64,000 nucleotides of DNA from Butyricimonas sp. Marseille-P3923 (GCF_900184685.1 NZ_FXXL01000007.1:992001-1056000), one strand, 5' to 3'. Counted from the first letter of the stretch, positions 15,569 through 26,182 are shown. Program-made: numbers and translations. The notes: generated by a model from the sequence alone, not told the origin.

Positions 15569-18500
15569 ATGCGTTTGTCAGCTTTTTCGATAAATACCCT
15601 GTTCGTGGTAATGATGCTACTGGGAATCAGCTTGATCCCGAGGCTATCGCTGCAACTGGAACCGTCGTCCCGGTCGAACAAGCTGAACGTGTCGTTCTCG
15701 TGGAGCAATGCCAACCCGGAATTGCTGGAAACGGAGGTAACCACGAAACTGGAGGGTGCTCTGGCACGTATCCGAGGACTGAAAGAGCTGCATTCTTCCA
15801 CGGGTAACGGGTTCGGAACAATTGAACTGACAATCGATGAAAAAGAAAATATAGATGCCGTCAAATTATACGTGTCCTCTATCATCCGGTCGGTGGCACC
15901 GGGACTGCCGGAGGGTGTTTCAGTGAGTGCTGTCGGCGGCGGAGAATTTCATGACGGGAAAGCGACAGAATCGGAACGGCGTTTATTGATGAATTACGTG
16001 CTCACGGGACCGGGTAACTCGAAGGAAGTCGCCACTTTCGCGGAAGATCATATCTCCCCTCTCGTCTCGACCATGCCGGGCGTGGAGAGCATGAGCGTAA
16101 CGGGGGCTGTCCCGTTCGAATGGGTGATGCATTATGACCGGGAATTATTCGCCGACATTGGAATTACCGCATCAGATATATCAAGTGCCATTTCTCGCTA
16201 CTATTACAGGAATGATGCCGGGAAAGTATTGACTGAAATCACGCCGGAAAAAAAATACTCTTACCTCGTGTTCAAGGGAAACTCGGACGAGGATAAAACC
16301 GATATCATGAATCTCCCGATAAAAGTGATCAACGGGAAAATCATCTACCTGAAAAATATCGTGAGTCTGGATTACCGGGAAAGGGACCCTTCAGCGTATT
16401 ATAGAATCAACGGGCTGAACCGGATCAACTTGAACGTATATGCGGAAAAGAACACCAACATGATAGAACTCGCCGGAAGAATCAAAGATGAAATGAAACG
16501 GCTCGCCGAAAGTTTCCCGACAAACTATTCCGTGCAACTTATCCGGGACAACAGCACGGAGATCAAGGACGAATTGGCTCAGATTCTGTACCGGACAGGA
16601 TTCACGATTCTGATATTACTGCTCTTCGTGTACCTCGTGAGCAGAGATTTCCGTTACCTTGGAATTATCACGATCTGTCTGGCGGCAAACTTACTAATCG
16701 CTCTCGTGTTTTACTATTTTTTCAAAATAGAAATCCACCTGTACACGTTGGCAGGAATCACGGTTTCATTCGGTATCGTCATTGACAGCGTGATCGTGAT
16801 GACCGACCATTACCGTCACCACAGGAACCGAAAAGCATTCCTTGCCGTGCTTGCCGCCACGCTGACCACCGTGGGAGCGTTGAGCGTGATTTTTAACATG
16901 GACAGTTCAATCATGAGAAGCATGTGGGACTTTTCTGCCGTGATTATTATTAATTTGGGGGTATCGCTTGCCGTGGCACTCTTTTTCGTCCCCGCGCTGA
17001 TGGAAAAAATACCGTTAAAACAAAAAAATCAACAACGACGCATCCGCCGCCTAAAACGCATCGTCCGTTTCAACCGGAGATACAGCTGTTTCAGCCGTTT
17101 CACGCGGAGATACAGGAAAGTAGCGGTGATACTCGCCGTGCTAGGATTCGGGCTCCCCGTGTTCCTGTTGCCATCGAGTGTAGACCGGGAAAAATGGTAT
17201 AGCAACACGTACAATACTGTTTTCGGTAGCGAAACCTACTTGACGCTCAAACCTTACACGGACAAAATCCTGGGCGGTTCTCTCCGCCTGTTCATGGAAG
17301 GCGGGGGTGACGCGTGGACACGAAGCCGGAAAGAAATGGAAAACCGCAAGACACGACTCACGCTCGACATGACGATGCCCCACGGTGCCACGCTCAAACA
17401 GATGAACGAGGCTTTCGGGAAACTGGAAAACTTCTTATCCGGCTTTGAATCCATCGCCGCGTTTACCTCGGACGTGTCATCGGCAAACAAAGCCGAGATG
17501 GTCATCACGTTCAAACCGGAACACGAGAAAGACGGTTCGCCGGAACAAGTGAAGAACGAACTGATACGCTTTGCCAACACGATCGGAAACGGGGACTCGG
17601 AAGTGAACGGCGTGGGCAAAGGATTCTCGAACAAAACGTCAGAAGATATCCGGAGCGAACGCCTGAAAGTGATCGGATATAATTACCGCAAAGTACTGCA
17701 ATACGCCCAACAACTGAAAAAAAGACTGGAAAATAATATCCGGGTGAAGAAACTATATATCGGCAGCGACCGCTCTCCAAAAGCAAAAGCGTTTGCCGTG
17801 GAAGTGGATAAAGAAAAACTCGCCCGCAACAACGCCGACATCTCTAATCTTCTGGGTAACTTGAACCAATTGACTTACTCCGGTTCGTCCTCCACGCGGG
17901 CATACATCAACGGGGAATACTCGAACATTGATATCCGACCGGACAAAAAAGTGGAAGCGAGCGTGTGGGACGTGCGTAACCAACCGTTGCGAGGGGACAA
18001 ATCGGTGTATCGCCTACAAGATATAGGCACCATCACGGAAGAGAAAGATTTCGAAAACATTACCAAAAGGAACCAAGAGTACGAAGTCGAGATACAATAC
18101 GATTTTATCGGGGCTTACCGCTTGTCACAAAAGGTGAAAGAGCGAGAAATAAAAGCCATGAACCGCACTATGCCCGTGGGGTTCCGAGTAAAAGAATCGG
18201 ACGAATGGAGAAATTACTGGCAACAAGATATCGGGGGTATCGATGCCCGCATCCTGTATATCCTGTTGGTTATCGGGATCATTTACTTCATTTGCGCCAT
18301 TTTACTGGAATCGTTACGTCAAGCCCTTCTCGTGATCTGTATCACCCCGATTTCCTTTATTGGCTGCTTCTTGGGGGGGTATTTCTTCGGGGTAGGATTC
18401 GACGAAGGATGCCTCGCTGCCTTTATCCTGTTGAGCGGTCTGTCGGTAAACGCCGTACTCTATATACTAAACGATTATAACAACAAGATAAGGCAAGGGG

Positions 18501-18799
18501 CTCCGAGAGGGATACGGACTTACCTGAAAGCGTACAACGCCAAGATTGTCCCGATATTCCTCACCATCGCCTCTACCCTGCTGGGATTTATCCCTTTCCT
18601 CATCGGAGAGATCAATCCTTTCTGGAAAAACATGGCAATCGGCACCATGAGTGGTCTTGCATTCTCGCTTCCGGTACTGATTATATATTTACCAATGACG
18701 TTTACAATTGAAAATGGAAAATTAAAAGTTGAAAATGAAAAGGAGGGGCAGAACGAGCAAGGAAATCTAAAATCTAAAATCATCAAATCTAAAATTTAA
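15569..18799 (+). CDS. RND efflux permease subunit (first)
   Basis: The 1076-residue protein has the RND layout: a membrane helix at the N-terminus, a large periplasmic loop, a six-helix bundle with GITVSFGIVIDSVIV in TM4, a second periplasmic loop and a final bundle containing LLSGLSVNAVLY. It exports small molecules using the proton gradient; substrate unknown. TM4 has a single Asp (VIDS) where classical AcrB has Asp-Asp. The last roughly 30 residues (from TIENGKLKVENEKEG) are basic, low in complexity and encoded by the dispersed repeat family, after the natural end of the membrane domain, so the gene seems to have run into a repeat. It forms a probable heteromeric pump with the permease that begins 3 bases later. 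Confidence 0.92.
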   Translation: MRLSAFSINTLFVVMMLLGISLIPRLSLQLEPSSRSNKLNVSFSWSNANPELLETEVTTKLEGALARIRGLKELHSSTGNGFGTIELTIDEKENIDAVKLYVSSIIRSVAPGLPEGVSVSAVGGGEFHDGKATESERRLLMNYVLTGPGNSKEVATFAEDHISPLVSTMPGVESMSVTGAVPFEWVMHYDRELFADIGITASDISSAISRYYYRNDAGKVLTEITPEKKYSYLVFKGNSDEDKTDIMNLPIKVINGKIIYLKNIVSLDYRERDPSAYYRINGLNRINLNVYAEKNTNMIELAGRIKDEMKRLAESFPTNYSVQLIRDNSTEIKDELAQILYRTGFTILILLLFVYLVSRDFRYLGIITICLAANLLIALVFYYFFKIEIHLYTLAGITVSFGIVIDSVIVMTDHYRHHRNRKAFLAVLAATLTTVGALSVIFNMDSSIMRSMWDFSAVIIINLGVSLAVALFFVPALMEKIPLKQKNQQRRIRRLKRIVRFNRRYSCFSRFTRRYRKVAVILAVLGFGLPVFLLPSSVDREKWYSNTYNTVFGSETYLTLKPYTDKILGGSLRLFMEGGGDAWTRSRKEMENRKTRLTLDMTMPHGATLKQMNEAFGKLENFLSGFESIAAFTSDVSSANKAEMVITFKPEHEKDGSPEQVKNELIRFANTIGNGDSEVNGVGKGFSNKTSEDIRSERLKVIGYNYRKVLQYAQQLKKRLENNIRVKKLYIGSDRSPKAKAFAVEVDKEKLARNNADISNLLGNLNQLTYSGSSSTRAYINGEYSNIDIRPDKKVEASVWDVRNQPLRGDKSVYRLQDIGTITEEKDFENITKRNQEYEVEIQYDFIGAYRLSQKVKEREIKAMNRTMPVGFRVKESDEWRNYWQQDIGGIDARILYILLVIGIIYFICAILLESLRQALLVICITPISFIGCFLGGYFFGVGFDEGCLAAFILLSGLSVNAVLYILNDYNNKIRQGAPRGIRTYLKAYNAKIVPIFLTIASTLLGFIPFLIGEINPFWKNMAIGTMSGLAFSLPVLIIYLPMTFTIENGKLKVENEKEGQNEQGNLKSKIIKSKI

Positions 18800-18800
18800 A
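18709..18800. repeat. Dispersed low-complexity repeats inside the 3' end of an RND gene
   Basis: Units of the form AATTGAAAATGG, AAGTTGAAAATG and AATCTAAAATCATC fill the last codons of the first RND permease. The same unit types are intergenic elsewhere (15463-15560, 42687-42722, 62086-62140, 63112-63145). Confidence 0.75.
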
Positions 18801-18802
18801 AT

Positions 18803-21800
18803 ATGGTTCGCTTTCTAATACAACGCCCGGTAGCAGTCATTATGAGCACGATAGCCTTTATCGTGCTGGGAATCGTGGCATCGTTCCGGTTACCGGTGTC
18901 GTTGATGCCCGATATCGAGATCCCGGAGATTACCATTCATTACACGTGGGACAACGCTTCTATCAGCGAGATCGAGAACACCATCACGGCGGGGTTGAGA
19001 AACCAATTGCAGCAAATCCCCAAGTTAACGGAAATTCAGACGGAATCGAAAGAAGGAAGCGGGTTGATCACCATGAAATTCGAGTACGGCACCTCACTCG
19101 ATTACGCTTTCATCGAGGTAAATCAAAAAGTGGACGCCAGCGTGAACAGTCTTCCCAAGGAAGTACAACGTCCCACTATCATCAAAGCGTCGACGTCCGA
19201 CCTCCCGGTATTCTATATAAACATCAACCTGAAGGAATACGAATCGGAAGAAAAATTCTTGGAATTCTGCGAGTTCACGGATGCCGTGTTGAAAAAAAGA
19301 CTGGAACAACTGACAGACATCGCCATGGTAGATATCAGCGGGATGTATTCCCCGGAACTCTATATCCTGCCTGACGAAACAAAATTGAGAAGTTTGAAAA
19401 TAACCCAAGACCAACTGAAAACGGCAATAGACAACAACAATCAAGTATCCGGGAATCTCTCCGTGAAAGACGGGTATTACCAGTACAGCATCAGTTTTGC
19501 CTCGCAAATCATGTCGCCGGAAGAACTGCAAGAAGTATACTTGAACATCAACGGACGACTGTTACAAATAAAAGACGTGGCACAAATAGGCATACGTCCC
19601 CGGGAAAAAAGAGGTATATTCTTCAACGGCGACCGCCAGTCACTATGCCTTGCCGTTATCAAGCAATCAAACGCCCGGATGTCGGAAATGAAAGAAAAAG
19701 TAACCGGCTTGCTCGAACAATTCCGTGAAGAATACCCGGACGTGGAGTTTACCGTTTCAAGGGATCAAGCCCAGTTGTTGAATTACTCGATTGACAATCT
19801 CATCCAAAGTCTCTGGCAAGGAATTTTGCTCGCCGTGGTAGCCATGTTGTTTTTTCTAAGGGATGCCCGCTCACCACTTATCATCGCCATCAGCATACCC
19901 GTATCCGTGGTTATCACGATGTTCTTCTTCCAAATCATCGGGATATCCATAAACACGATCTCTCTATCGGGACTTATCTTGGGCGTGGGCATGATGGTCG
20001 ACAACTCGATCATCACCATTGACAACATCAATCAACACCGGAACCGGGGTAAATCACTACTCCAGTCTTGCGTGGACGGAACGAACGAGATCATCACTCC
20101 CCTCCTCTCGTCGGTTCTGACTACCTGTGCCATTTTCGTACCTTTGATTTTCATGAGCGGTATCGCCGGGGCTCTATTCTACGATCAGGCTATGGCTGTC
20201 GCCATCGGATTGTTTGTTTCATTCTTCGTGTCTATCACGATAGTCCCCGTGGTATTCCACCTTTTGTTCCGGAATGCCGGAGAGGGGAAAATCACTCGTT
20301 TTATACAACGCATCAGTTTCAAACACCTTGAAGACTATTACACGACTATTTTTCACGTCGTTTTCCACCACAAGAGATGGATCGTTGTCGGATGTTTTAT
20401 CACGTTAATCGCGGGAACAATGATTGCCATGCAGTTAAAAGTGGAACGAATGCCCGTTATTGAAACAAACGAAATGATCCTCCGCACGGACTGGAACGCA
20501 AGTATTCACATGGAAGAAAACGAATCCCGGGTAAAGGATATTATCAAACGCTTTGAAGGAGAATGTGAAGAGATCAGTTGCCACGCCGGAGAAAAATTAT
20601 TTTTCTTGAACCGGGAAAAGAACCAAAACACGAACGAGGCAGAATTTTACATCCGCACGGGAAACGCCCACGAATTGGACAAAACAGTGAAAAACATCAG
20701 AAACTATATCAAATCCACTTACCCGGCAGCCAAAGTGGATATCGAGGAAGTGGATAACCTTTTCGAGCAGTTGTTTAAAGACAGTGATGTCCCCTTGATT
20801 GTCTACCTTAGCGGGGAATCCCGGAGAGGAATCGTCGAACTCGACACGATCAACGCTTTTATCGAGCATATCGATTCCCTGATGCCGGGCTTAAAACTAG
20901 ACAAACCGAGTACTTCCGAACGAATCGTGGTGGAAATTTTACCCGACCGTCTGGCACTCTACAAAGTGAACCAATCTTCACTGATTAATGTACTCGAAAA
21001 GAATATCAGCAAAATGAATATCGGGAAGCTCAACACGGGCAATCGTTATGTCCCGATCGTCATATCGGGAGAAGAAAAAACGATACTGGACATCATTCGC
21101 TCCTCGTTCGTGAGCAATGGTGACCAACTGGATATTCCCGTTGCCGCCTTGACTCGCATGAAAAAAGAACTCGATTACAAGAGTATTATCGGTCGCAAAG
21201 AAGGTGTGGTCGTTCCCGTGAATATCTATAATGTCGGTGACTCCACAGCCCGGATCATCAATCAAATACGTGAAGAAGCAGGCAAAAAGAAATTGAACAC
21301 CCTATTCGACGGGCAATATTTTTCCGGACAAGAAACATTGTGGGAAATGGTGATGGTCATCATCGTCGCCATACTGATGCTCTATTTTATTCTGGCGGCA
21401 CAATTCGAGTCCTTGTCCTTACCCTTGATCCTGTTGATCGAAATACCGTTGGATATCGCTTTCACCATGCTGGTATTATGGATATGCGGTATATCACTGA
21501 ATCTTATGTCCATGATCGGTATCGTGGTGATGAGCGGTATCGTTATCAATGATTCCATTCTGAAAATAGACACGATCAACCGGTTGCAACGTTCGGGTGT
21601 CCCTTTAGAAGAAGCCATTCACGAGGGCGGGGTACGACGCTTGAAACCTATTCTCATGACCAGCCTCACGACTATACTGGCCATTGTTCCCATGCTATGG
21701 GGAAATGATATCGGTTCACAATTACAACGCTCCATGTCCGTTACCCTGATCGCGGGTATGACGATCGGGACTTTAGTCAGTTTGTACGTGATTCCCTTGT

Positions 21801-21844
21801 TTTATTACTATTTAGAACGTATTTTTATCTCCATAAAGAAATGA
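18803..21844 (+). CDS. RND efflux permease subunit (second)
   Basis: The 1013-residue protein begins MVRFLIQRPVAVIMS, typical of RND permeases, with the first periplasmic loop (SLMPDIEIPEI), TM4 segment LGVGMMVDNSIITIDN and C-terminal VVMSGIVINDSILKI. It differs clearly from the first permease, so the trimer may be mixed, as in MdtBC. The start lies 3 bases after the repeat-derived stop of the first permease. Its stop codon overlaps the lepB start (ATGA at 21841-21844), so the signal peptidase gene is translationally coupled to the pump. Proton-powered export is known for the family; the substrate is not visible. Confidence 0.93.
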   Translation: MVRFLIQRPVAVIMSTIAFIVLGIVASFRLPVSLMPDIEIPEITIHYTWDNASISEIENTITAGLRNQLQQIPKLTEIQTESKEGSGLITMKFEYGTSLDYAFIEVNQKVDASVNSLPKEVQRPTIIKASTSDLPVFYININLKEYESEEKFLEFCEFTDAVLKKRLEQLTDIAMVDISGMYSPELYILPDETKLRSLKITQDQLKTAIDNNNQVSGNLSVKDGYYQYSISFASQIMSPEELQEVYLNINGRLLQIKDVAQIGIRPREKRGIFFNGDRQSLCLAVIKQSNARMSEMKEKVTGLLEQFREEYPDVEFTVSRDQAQLLNYSIDNLIQSLWQGILLAVVAMLFFLRDARSPLIIAISIPVSVVITMFFFQIIGISINTISLSGLILGVGMMVDNSIITIDNINQHRNRGKSLLQSCVDGTNEIITPLLSSVLTTCAIFVPLIFMSGIAGALFYDQAMAVAIGLFVSFFVSITIVPVVFHLLFRNAGEGKITRFIQRISFKHLEDYYTTIFHVVFHHKRWIVVGCFITLIAGTMIAMQLKVERMPVIETNEMILRTDWNASIHMEENESRVKDIIKRFEGECEEISCHAGEKLFFLNREKNQNTNEAEFYIRTGNAHELDKTVKNIRNYIKSTYPAAKVDIEEVDNLFEQLFKDSDVPLIVYLSGESRRGIVELDTINAFIEHIDSLMPGLKLDKPSTSERIVVEILPDRLALYKVNQSSLINVLEKNISKMNIGKLNTGNRYVPIVISGEEKTILDIIRSSFVSNGDQLDIPVAALTRMKKELDYKSIIGRKEGVVVPVNIYNVGDSTARIINQIREEAGKKKLNTLFDGQYFSGQETLWEMVMVIIVAILMLYFILAAQFESLSLPLILLIEIPLDIAFTMLVLWICGISLNLMSMIGIVVMSGIVINDSILKIDTINRLQRSGVPLEEAIHEGGVRRLKPILMTSLTTILAIVPMLWGNDIGSQLQRSMSVTLIAGMTIGTLVSLYVIPLFYYYLERIFISIKK

Positions 21845-22698
21845 AAAAAGTTGTCAAGAACATATTGCAATACGTCGGGGCATTCCTGTTAGCTATCGTG
21901 ATTGCCGCTATCATGAGGTTTTTTATCGTGGATTTTTACAGTATTCCTTCCGACTCGATGTACCCGACCATCGAGCCGGGTGACTTTATTGTCGTGAATA
22001 AGCTGTACATGGGAGCACGCTTCTATAAAAACTTTGATTTTCTGGAAGGGGCACGACCGGAAACGGTAAGGGTTCCGGGATACGGTTCTCTGGAAAGAAA
22101 CGACGTGATCGTCTTCAACTTTCCCAAGTATAATCAACACGGGGAATGGGAAATGGACCCGCAAACTTTTTACGTGAAACGTTGTATCGGCTTGCCGGGC
22201 GACACGCTGTCTATCCGGGAAGGCATCAATTTCGTGAACGGCAAAAGCGGTTACGGCAATATGCAGGATCAACAACGCTTGCACCGCTACCGGGGAGATT
22301 ATGCCGACGGAATTTACCGCGCTTTCCCTTTCGATACCCGTCACGGTTGGAACATTCAAAATTTCGGTCCCTTTTACATCCCTGCCGCGGGAAGTACCAT
22401 CCCGATCGACACGTCCAATTACTCCCTGTATCAAAGAATAATCACCCACGAAACCCAAACCCCTCTCTACATCAGAAGAGGACAAATCTATCTTGATGAC
22501 AGCCTTATCCGACAATACACTTTCCGGAAAAACTGGTATTTTATCGCCGGTGATAAAGTTTTCGACTCCCGTGATTCCCGCTACATCGGTCCCATCCCCG
22601 AAGATTTCATCGTGGGCAAAGCCTCTTTCATTCTCACCTCGAAAGACCCGTACACGAAAGATTACGTGTGGCGGCGTTTTTTCAAGAAGATAAAATGA
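21841..22698 (+). CDS. lepB: Signal peptidase I
   Basis: The 285-residue protein has an N-terminal membrane helix (AFLLAIVIAAIMRFFIV), the catalytic serine in PSDSMYPT (S39) and the general-base lysine in YVKRCIGLPGD (K113), followed by the late box GDKVFDSRDSRYIGPI. It cleaves signal peptides of exported proteins on the outer face of the inner membrane. A long insert between the Lys box and the last box is common in Bacteroidetes enzymes. The ATGA overlap with the RND permease indicates coupling. The gene ends one base before the convergent uvrA gene ends. Confidence 0.95.
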   Translation: MKKVVKNILQYVGAFLLAIVIAAIMRFFIVDFYSIPSDSMYPTIEPGDFIVVNKLYMGARFYKNFDFLEGARPETVRVPGYGSLERNDVIVFNFPKYNQHGEWEMDPQTFYVKRCIGLPGDTLSIREGINFVNGKSGYGNMQDQQRLHRYRGDYADGIYRAFPFDTRHGWNIQNFGPFYIPAAGSTIPIDTSNYSLYQRIITHETQTPLYIRRGQIYLDDSLIRQYTFRKNWYFIAGDKVFDSRDSRYIGPIPEDFIVGKASFILTSKDPYTKDYVWRRFFKKIK

Positions 22699-22699
22699 A

Positions 22700-25534
22700 T
22701 CACGAACCGAATTCTTCCCGCAAGAAAGGAGCGGTTTCCGATTTTTTATTCTTGGCAACTTCCTCCGGGGTTCCGGTACACACGATTGTACCACCTGCTT
22801 TACCTCCACCGGGACCCATATCGATAATATAATCCGCTACTTTTATCACGTCGAGATTATGCTCTATCACGATAACGGTATTCCCTTTATCCACCAACTT
22901 TTGCAGTACCCCTAAAAGGATATTGATATCCTCGAAGTGTAATCCGGTCGTGGGTTCATCCAGTATATACAAGGTTCTTCCCGTATCCTTCTTGGATAAT
23001 TCCGTGGCCAGTTTTATACGTTGCGACTCTCCCCCGCTCAACGTCGTGCAAGGCTGTCCGATCTTGATATATCCCAAACCTACATCCTGCAACATTTTCA
23101 ACTTCAATTGCAAATGAGGCAGATTCTCGAAAAATTCGACAGCCTGATTGATCGTTAAATTCAGCACATCACCTATCGACTTTCCCTTGTAACGGACTTC
23201 CAAAGTTTCTTTATTGTAACGTTTACCGTCACAGGCTTCACAATGCACGTACACGTCCGGCAAGAAGTTCATCTCGATCGTTTTCACCCCCGCCCCTTTA
23301 CATTCTTCACATCGCCCGCCACTCACGTTAAACGAGAAACGCCCTGCCGTGTATCCCCGAATCTGTGATTCCGGCAACTTCTCGAATATCTTACGAATAT
23401 CAGTAAAAAGTCCCGTGTAAGTGGCAGGATTCGAACGGGGACTCTTCCCCAACGGGCTCTGGTCTACCACGACCACTTTATCTATATTGGTTATCCCCTC
23501 GATCGACTCGTAAGGTAACGGCGTCGTCAACGAATTATAAAAATGAGCACTCAATATCGGATGCAACGTACCGTTTACCAAAGATGATTTACCGCTACCG
23601 CTCACACCCGTGATACAGATAAACTTACCTAACGGGAAATCGGCACTCACGTTTTTCAAGTTATTCCCGGTACAACCTTTCAAGGTAATCTTCTTCCCGT
23701 TCCCCTCGCGCCGAACCGCCGGCACGGCAATCACCTTCTCCCCGTTCAAGTATTGCGCCGTCAGGCTATCGCTTTTCAGCACATCGGAATAAGTTCCGAT
23801 AGCCGTAATCTCTCCCCCTTTCCGTCCTGCCTTGGGACCTAAATCCACGATATAATCGGCATTCTCCATCATCTCCTTGTCATGTTCCACGACAATCACG
23901 GAATTACCGTTATCTCTCAATTCCTGCAAGGAATGAATCAATTTCCGGTTATCCTTCTGGTGTAACCCGATACTCGGCTCATCCAGAATATAAAGCACGT
24001 TCACCAACTGCGAACCGATTTGCGTTGCCAGACGGATACGTTGGGATTCTCCCCCCGAAAGCGTCATCGACTGCCGATTCAGAGAAAGGTATTCCAATCC
24101 CACGTCCAACATGAATTTCAAGCGGGTACGAATCTCTTTCAAAATCTCCCCGGCGATCTGTTTCTGTTTCTCTTCCAAATGTACCTCTACGTCACAAATC
24201 CACTCGTACAAGTCGGATAATTCCATATTTGCCAATTCGGCAATGTTCTTCCCGTTTATCCGAAAATGCAAAGCCTCCTGATTCAACCGTTGCCCGTTAC
24301 AAACATCGCAAGTCGCCACGGAGATAAACTGTTCCGCCCATTTGTTGGCTTTCTTGGAAGTGGAATTCTCTTCCTGCATGGTCACGTACTTCAAAATTCC
24401 CTCGTAAGTCGTCAGGAAATTGGATGATACCCCGATCTCGGCATTCTCTAACCGGAACTGTCCCGGATAACCGTACAAAATATCTGTCAGAGCCTCCTCC
24501 GGTAAATCCCGAATCGGTTGCTTGATATCCGCACCATGCTTCCGTAATATCGTCTCAATCTGGTAAAATATAAGAGATCCTTTATATTTCCCCAAGGGCA
24601 GGATACCCCCGGCATAAATAGAAAGCGAATCATCCGGTATGATTTTATCCATCGCCACTTGATTGACGTATCCCAATCCCTTACACTTTTTACACGCCCC
24701 GTGAGGAGAGTTAAAAGAAAAAGTATGTGGCGCCGGATCTTTATAAGAGATACCCGTGTCCGGGCACATCAAATGGCGGCTGTAATATTTTATCTCGTCG
24801 CTCTCGTAATCTTTTACCGTCATCACCCCTTTACCGTGCTTCATCGCTGTCGCCACGGAGTTTTTCAAGCGCTTCTGGTCAACTTGCTCCATCACGATTT
24901 TATCCACCACGATTTCAATATCGTGCATCTTGTAACGATCCACGCTCATCCCGATCGTGATTTCCCGTATCTCTCCATCCACGCGGGCTGAAATAAACCC
25001 GTTCTTCCGCATATTCTCGAACAACTCCCGGTAATGTCCTTTACGTCCCTTCACCACGGGAGCCAATATAAGAATACGCTTCCCCTCGAAATCTTTCTGT
25101 AATAACTCCTGAATCTGCTCGTCGGTATATTTCACCATCTTGCTTCCCGTGGCATAAGAATAAGCCACTCCTGCGCGGGCATACAGCAAACGCAAGAAGT
25201 CGTAAATTTCAGTGGTTGTACCCACGGTAGAACGGGGATTCTTGTTCGTCGTCTTCTGTTCGATAGAGATCACCGGGCTTAATCCCGTGATCTTATCCAC
25301 GTCAGGACGCTCCATTCCACCCAAAAAACGACGGGCATAAGCGGAAAAGGTTTCCAGATACCTACGTTGTCCCTCGGCATAAATCGTGTCGAATGCCAAC
25401 GACGATTTACCACTACCGCTTAACCCGGTAATTACCGTCAACTTATCGCGAGGTATCGTTAAATCTATATTTTTCAAATTGTGCTCTCTGGCACCATATA
25501 TGGCTATATTGCTATCTTCTTCTCTGTAATCCAT
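22700..25534 (-). CDS. uvrA: Excinuclease ABC subunit A
   Basis: The 944-residue protein has two ABC ATPase units with Walker A boxes GLSGSGKSSL (near residue 37) and GVSGSGKSSL (near 645), two LSGGESQRI signatures, and two zinc modules (CDVCNGQR region and CEECKGAG with CEACDGKRY). It recognises DNA damage and loads UvrB in nucleotide excision repair. The length is normal for the family. It stands alone on the minus strand with a long repeat-bearing upstream region and is convergent with lepB, with no room for a terminator between them. Confidence 0.98.
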   Translation of the reverse strand: MDYREEDSNIAIYGAREHNLKNIDLTIPRDKLTVITGLSGSGKSSLAFDTIYAEGQRRYLETFSAYARRFLGGMERPDVDKITGLSPVISIEQKTTNKNPRSTVGTTTEIYDFLRLLYARAGVAYSYATGSKMVKYTDEQIQELLQKDFEGKRILILAPVVKGRKGHYRELFENMRKNGFISARVDGEIREITIGMSVDRYKMHDIEIVVDKIVMEQVDQKRLKNSVATAMKHGKGVMTVKDYESDEIKYYSRHLMCPDTGISYKDPAPHTFSFNSPHGACKKCKGLGYVNQVAMDKIIPDDSLSIYAGGILPLGKYKGSLIFYQIETILRKHGADIKQPIRDLPEEALTDILYGYPGQFRLENAEIGVSSNFLTTYEGILKYVTMQEENSTSKKANKWAEQFISVATCDVCNGQRLNQEALHFRINGKNIAELANMELSDLYEWICDVEVHLEEKQKQIAGEILKEIRTRLKFMLDVGLEYLSLNRQSMTLSGGESQRIRLATQIGSQLVNVLYILDEPSIGLHQKDNRKLIHSLQELRDNGNSVIVVEHDKEMMENADYIVDLGPKAGRKGGEITAIGTYSDVLKSDSLTAQYLNGEKVIAVPAVRREGNGKKITLKGCTGNNLKNVSADFPLGKFICITGVSGSGKSSLVNGTLHPILSAHFYNSLTTPLPYESIEGITNIDKVVVVDQSPLGKSPRSNPATYTGLFTDIRKIFEKLPESQIRGYTAGRFSFNVSGGRCEECKGAGVKTIEMNFLPDVYVHCEACDGKRYNKETLEVRYKGKSIGDVLNLTINQAVEFFENLPHLQLKLKMLQDVGLGYIKIGQPCTTLSGGESQRIKLATELSKKDTGRTLYILDEPTTGLHFEDINILLGVLQKLVDKGNTVIVIEHNLDVIKVADYIIDMGPGGGKAGGTIVCTGTPEEVAKNKKSETAPFLREEFGS

Positions 25535-25741
25535 GAATTTTCCTTGGCCTTAAAAACTGACTTACAAAGATACTAAAAATTGACATTGGAAATACCGAAA
25601 ACTGGAAATGAAAAGGTTAAAAATTCTATGAATCCAAAAGGGTTATATACACACTAAATCATAAATCTAAAATCATAAATAAAAAAGGAGGGATTCCCTG
25701 TAAGTCTTAAATGGAATATATTGGGACTGACGAAAAGATGT

Positions 25742-25791
25742 TGTATGTGTGTGTGTGCGTGCGTCTGTGTGTGTGGTGTGTGTGCGTGGTG
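25742..25791. repeat. GT/GC-alternating microsatellite
   Basis: About 50 bases are almost entirely TG steps with some CG (TGTGTGTGTGCGTGCG and similar). Such alternating purine-pyrimidine tracts can slip in length and favour Z-DNA. It occupies the loop of an inverted repeat with arms carrying TGGAATAT/ATATTCCA and GGGAC/GTCCC. Confidence 0.85.
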
Positions 25792-26154
25792 TCCCGTAGA
25801 ACATATTCCAGTACCATTAAGAACTCTCTCAGAAAATCAGCTTAAACCATAGTCAAAGCTATCCCCTCTCTTTTATGCTAGATGATTCAATCTAATAACA
25901 GCTAAAAATAAATCATAAGTTCATCATCTAATATACTCTCTTTAACGTCGCCGAAAAAGAAAGGTTTCATTATTTCCCGAAAAAAAATCGAGGAAATTTA
26001 TTTTTTCAATCTTTCAAACTAACTCTTTCAATTTTAGCAATCATTTCTTGTGTCTTGATCGCTAATATGTGTTCTTTTACGGGGAGATTTCAAATAGGTT
26101 ACTCTTTTACCGAATTTTTTTTCCAACGGGAACAAATATTTTATCTATATACAG

Positions 26155-26182
26155 AAAAAGGAGCATCTCACGACGCTCCTTT
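26155..26182 (-). terminator. Terminator of the L28-L33-DUF4295 cluster
   Basis: On the minus strand AAAGGAGC pairs with GCTCCTTT around a 10-base loop and is followed by a T run, 21 bases after the DUF4295 stop. A typical intrinsic terminator. Confidence 0.8.

Noticed and set aside
15569-21844. Loss of the Asp-Asp pair and the TM10 lysine in both RND permeases as a sign of inactive pumps
   Set aside because: Many RND permeases outside proteobacteria carry a single Asp in TM4 and lack that lysine, so this is not evidence of inactivity.
21889-22809. 306-codon open frame on the minus strand across lepB
   Set aside because: It lies antisense to a complete signal peptidase with intact catalytic residues and has no family-like features; the frame is open because of codon bias.
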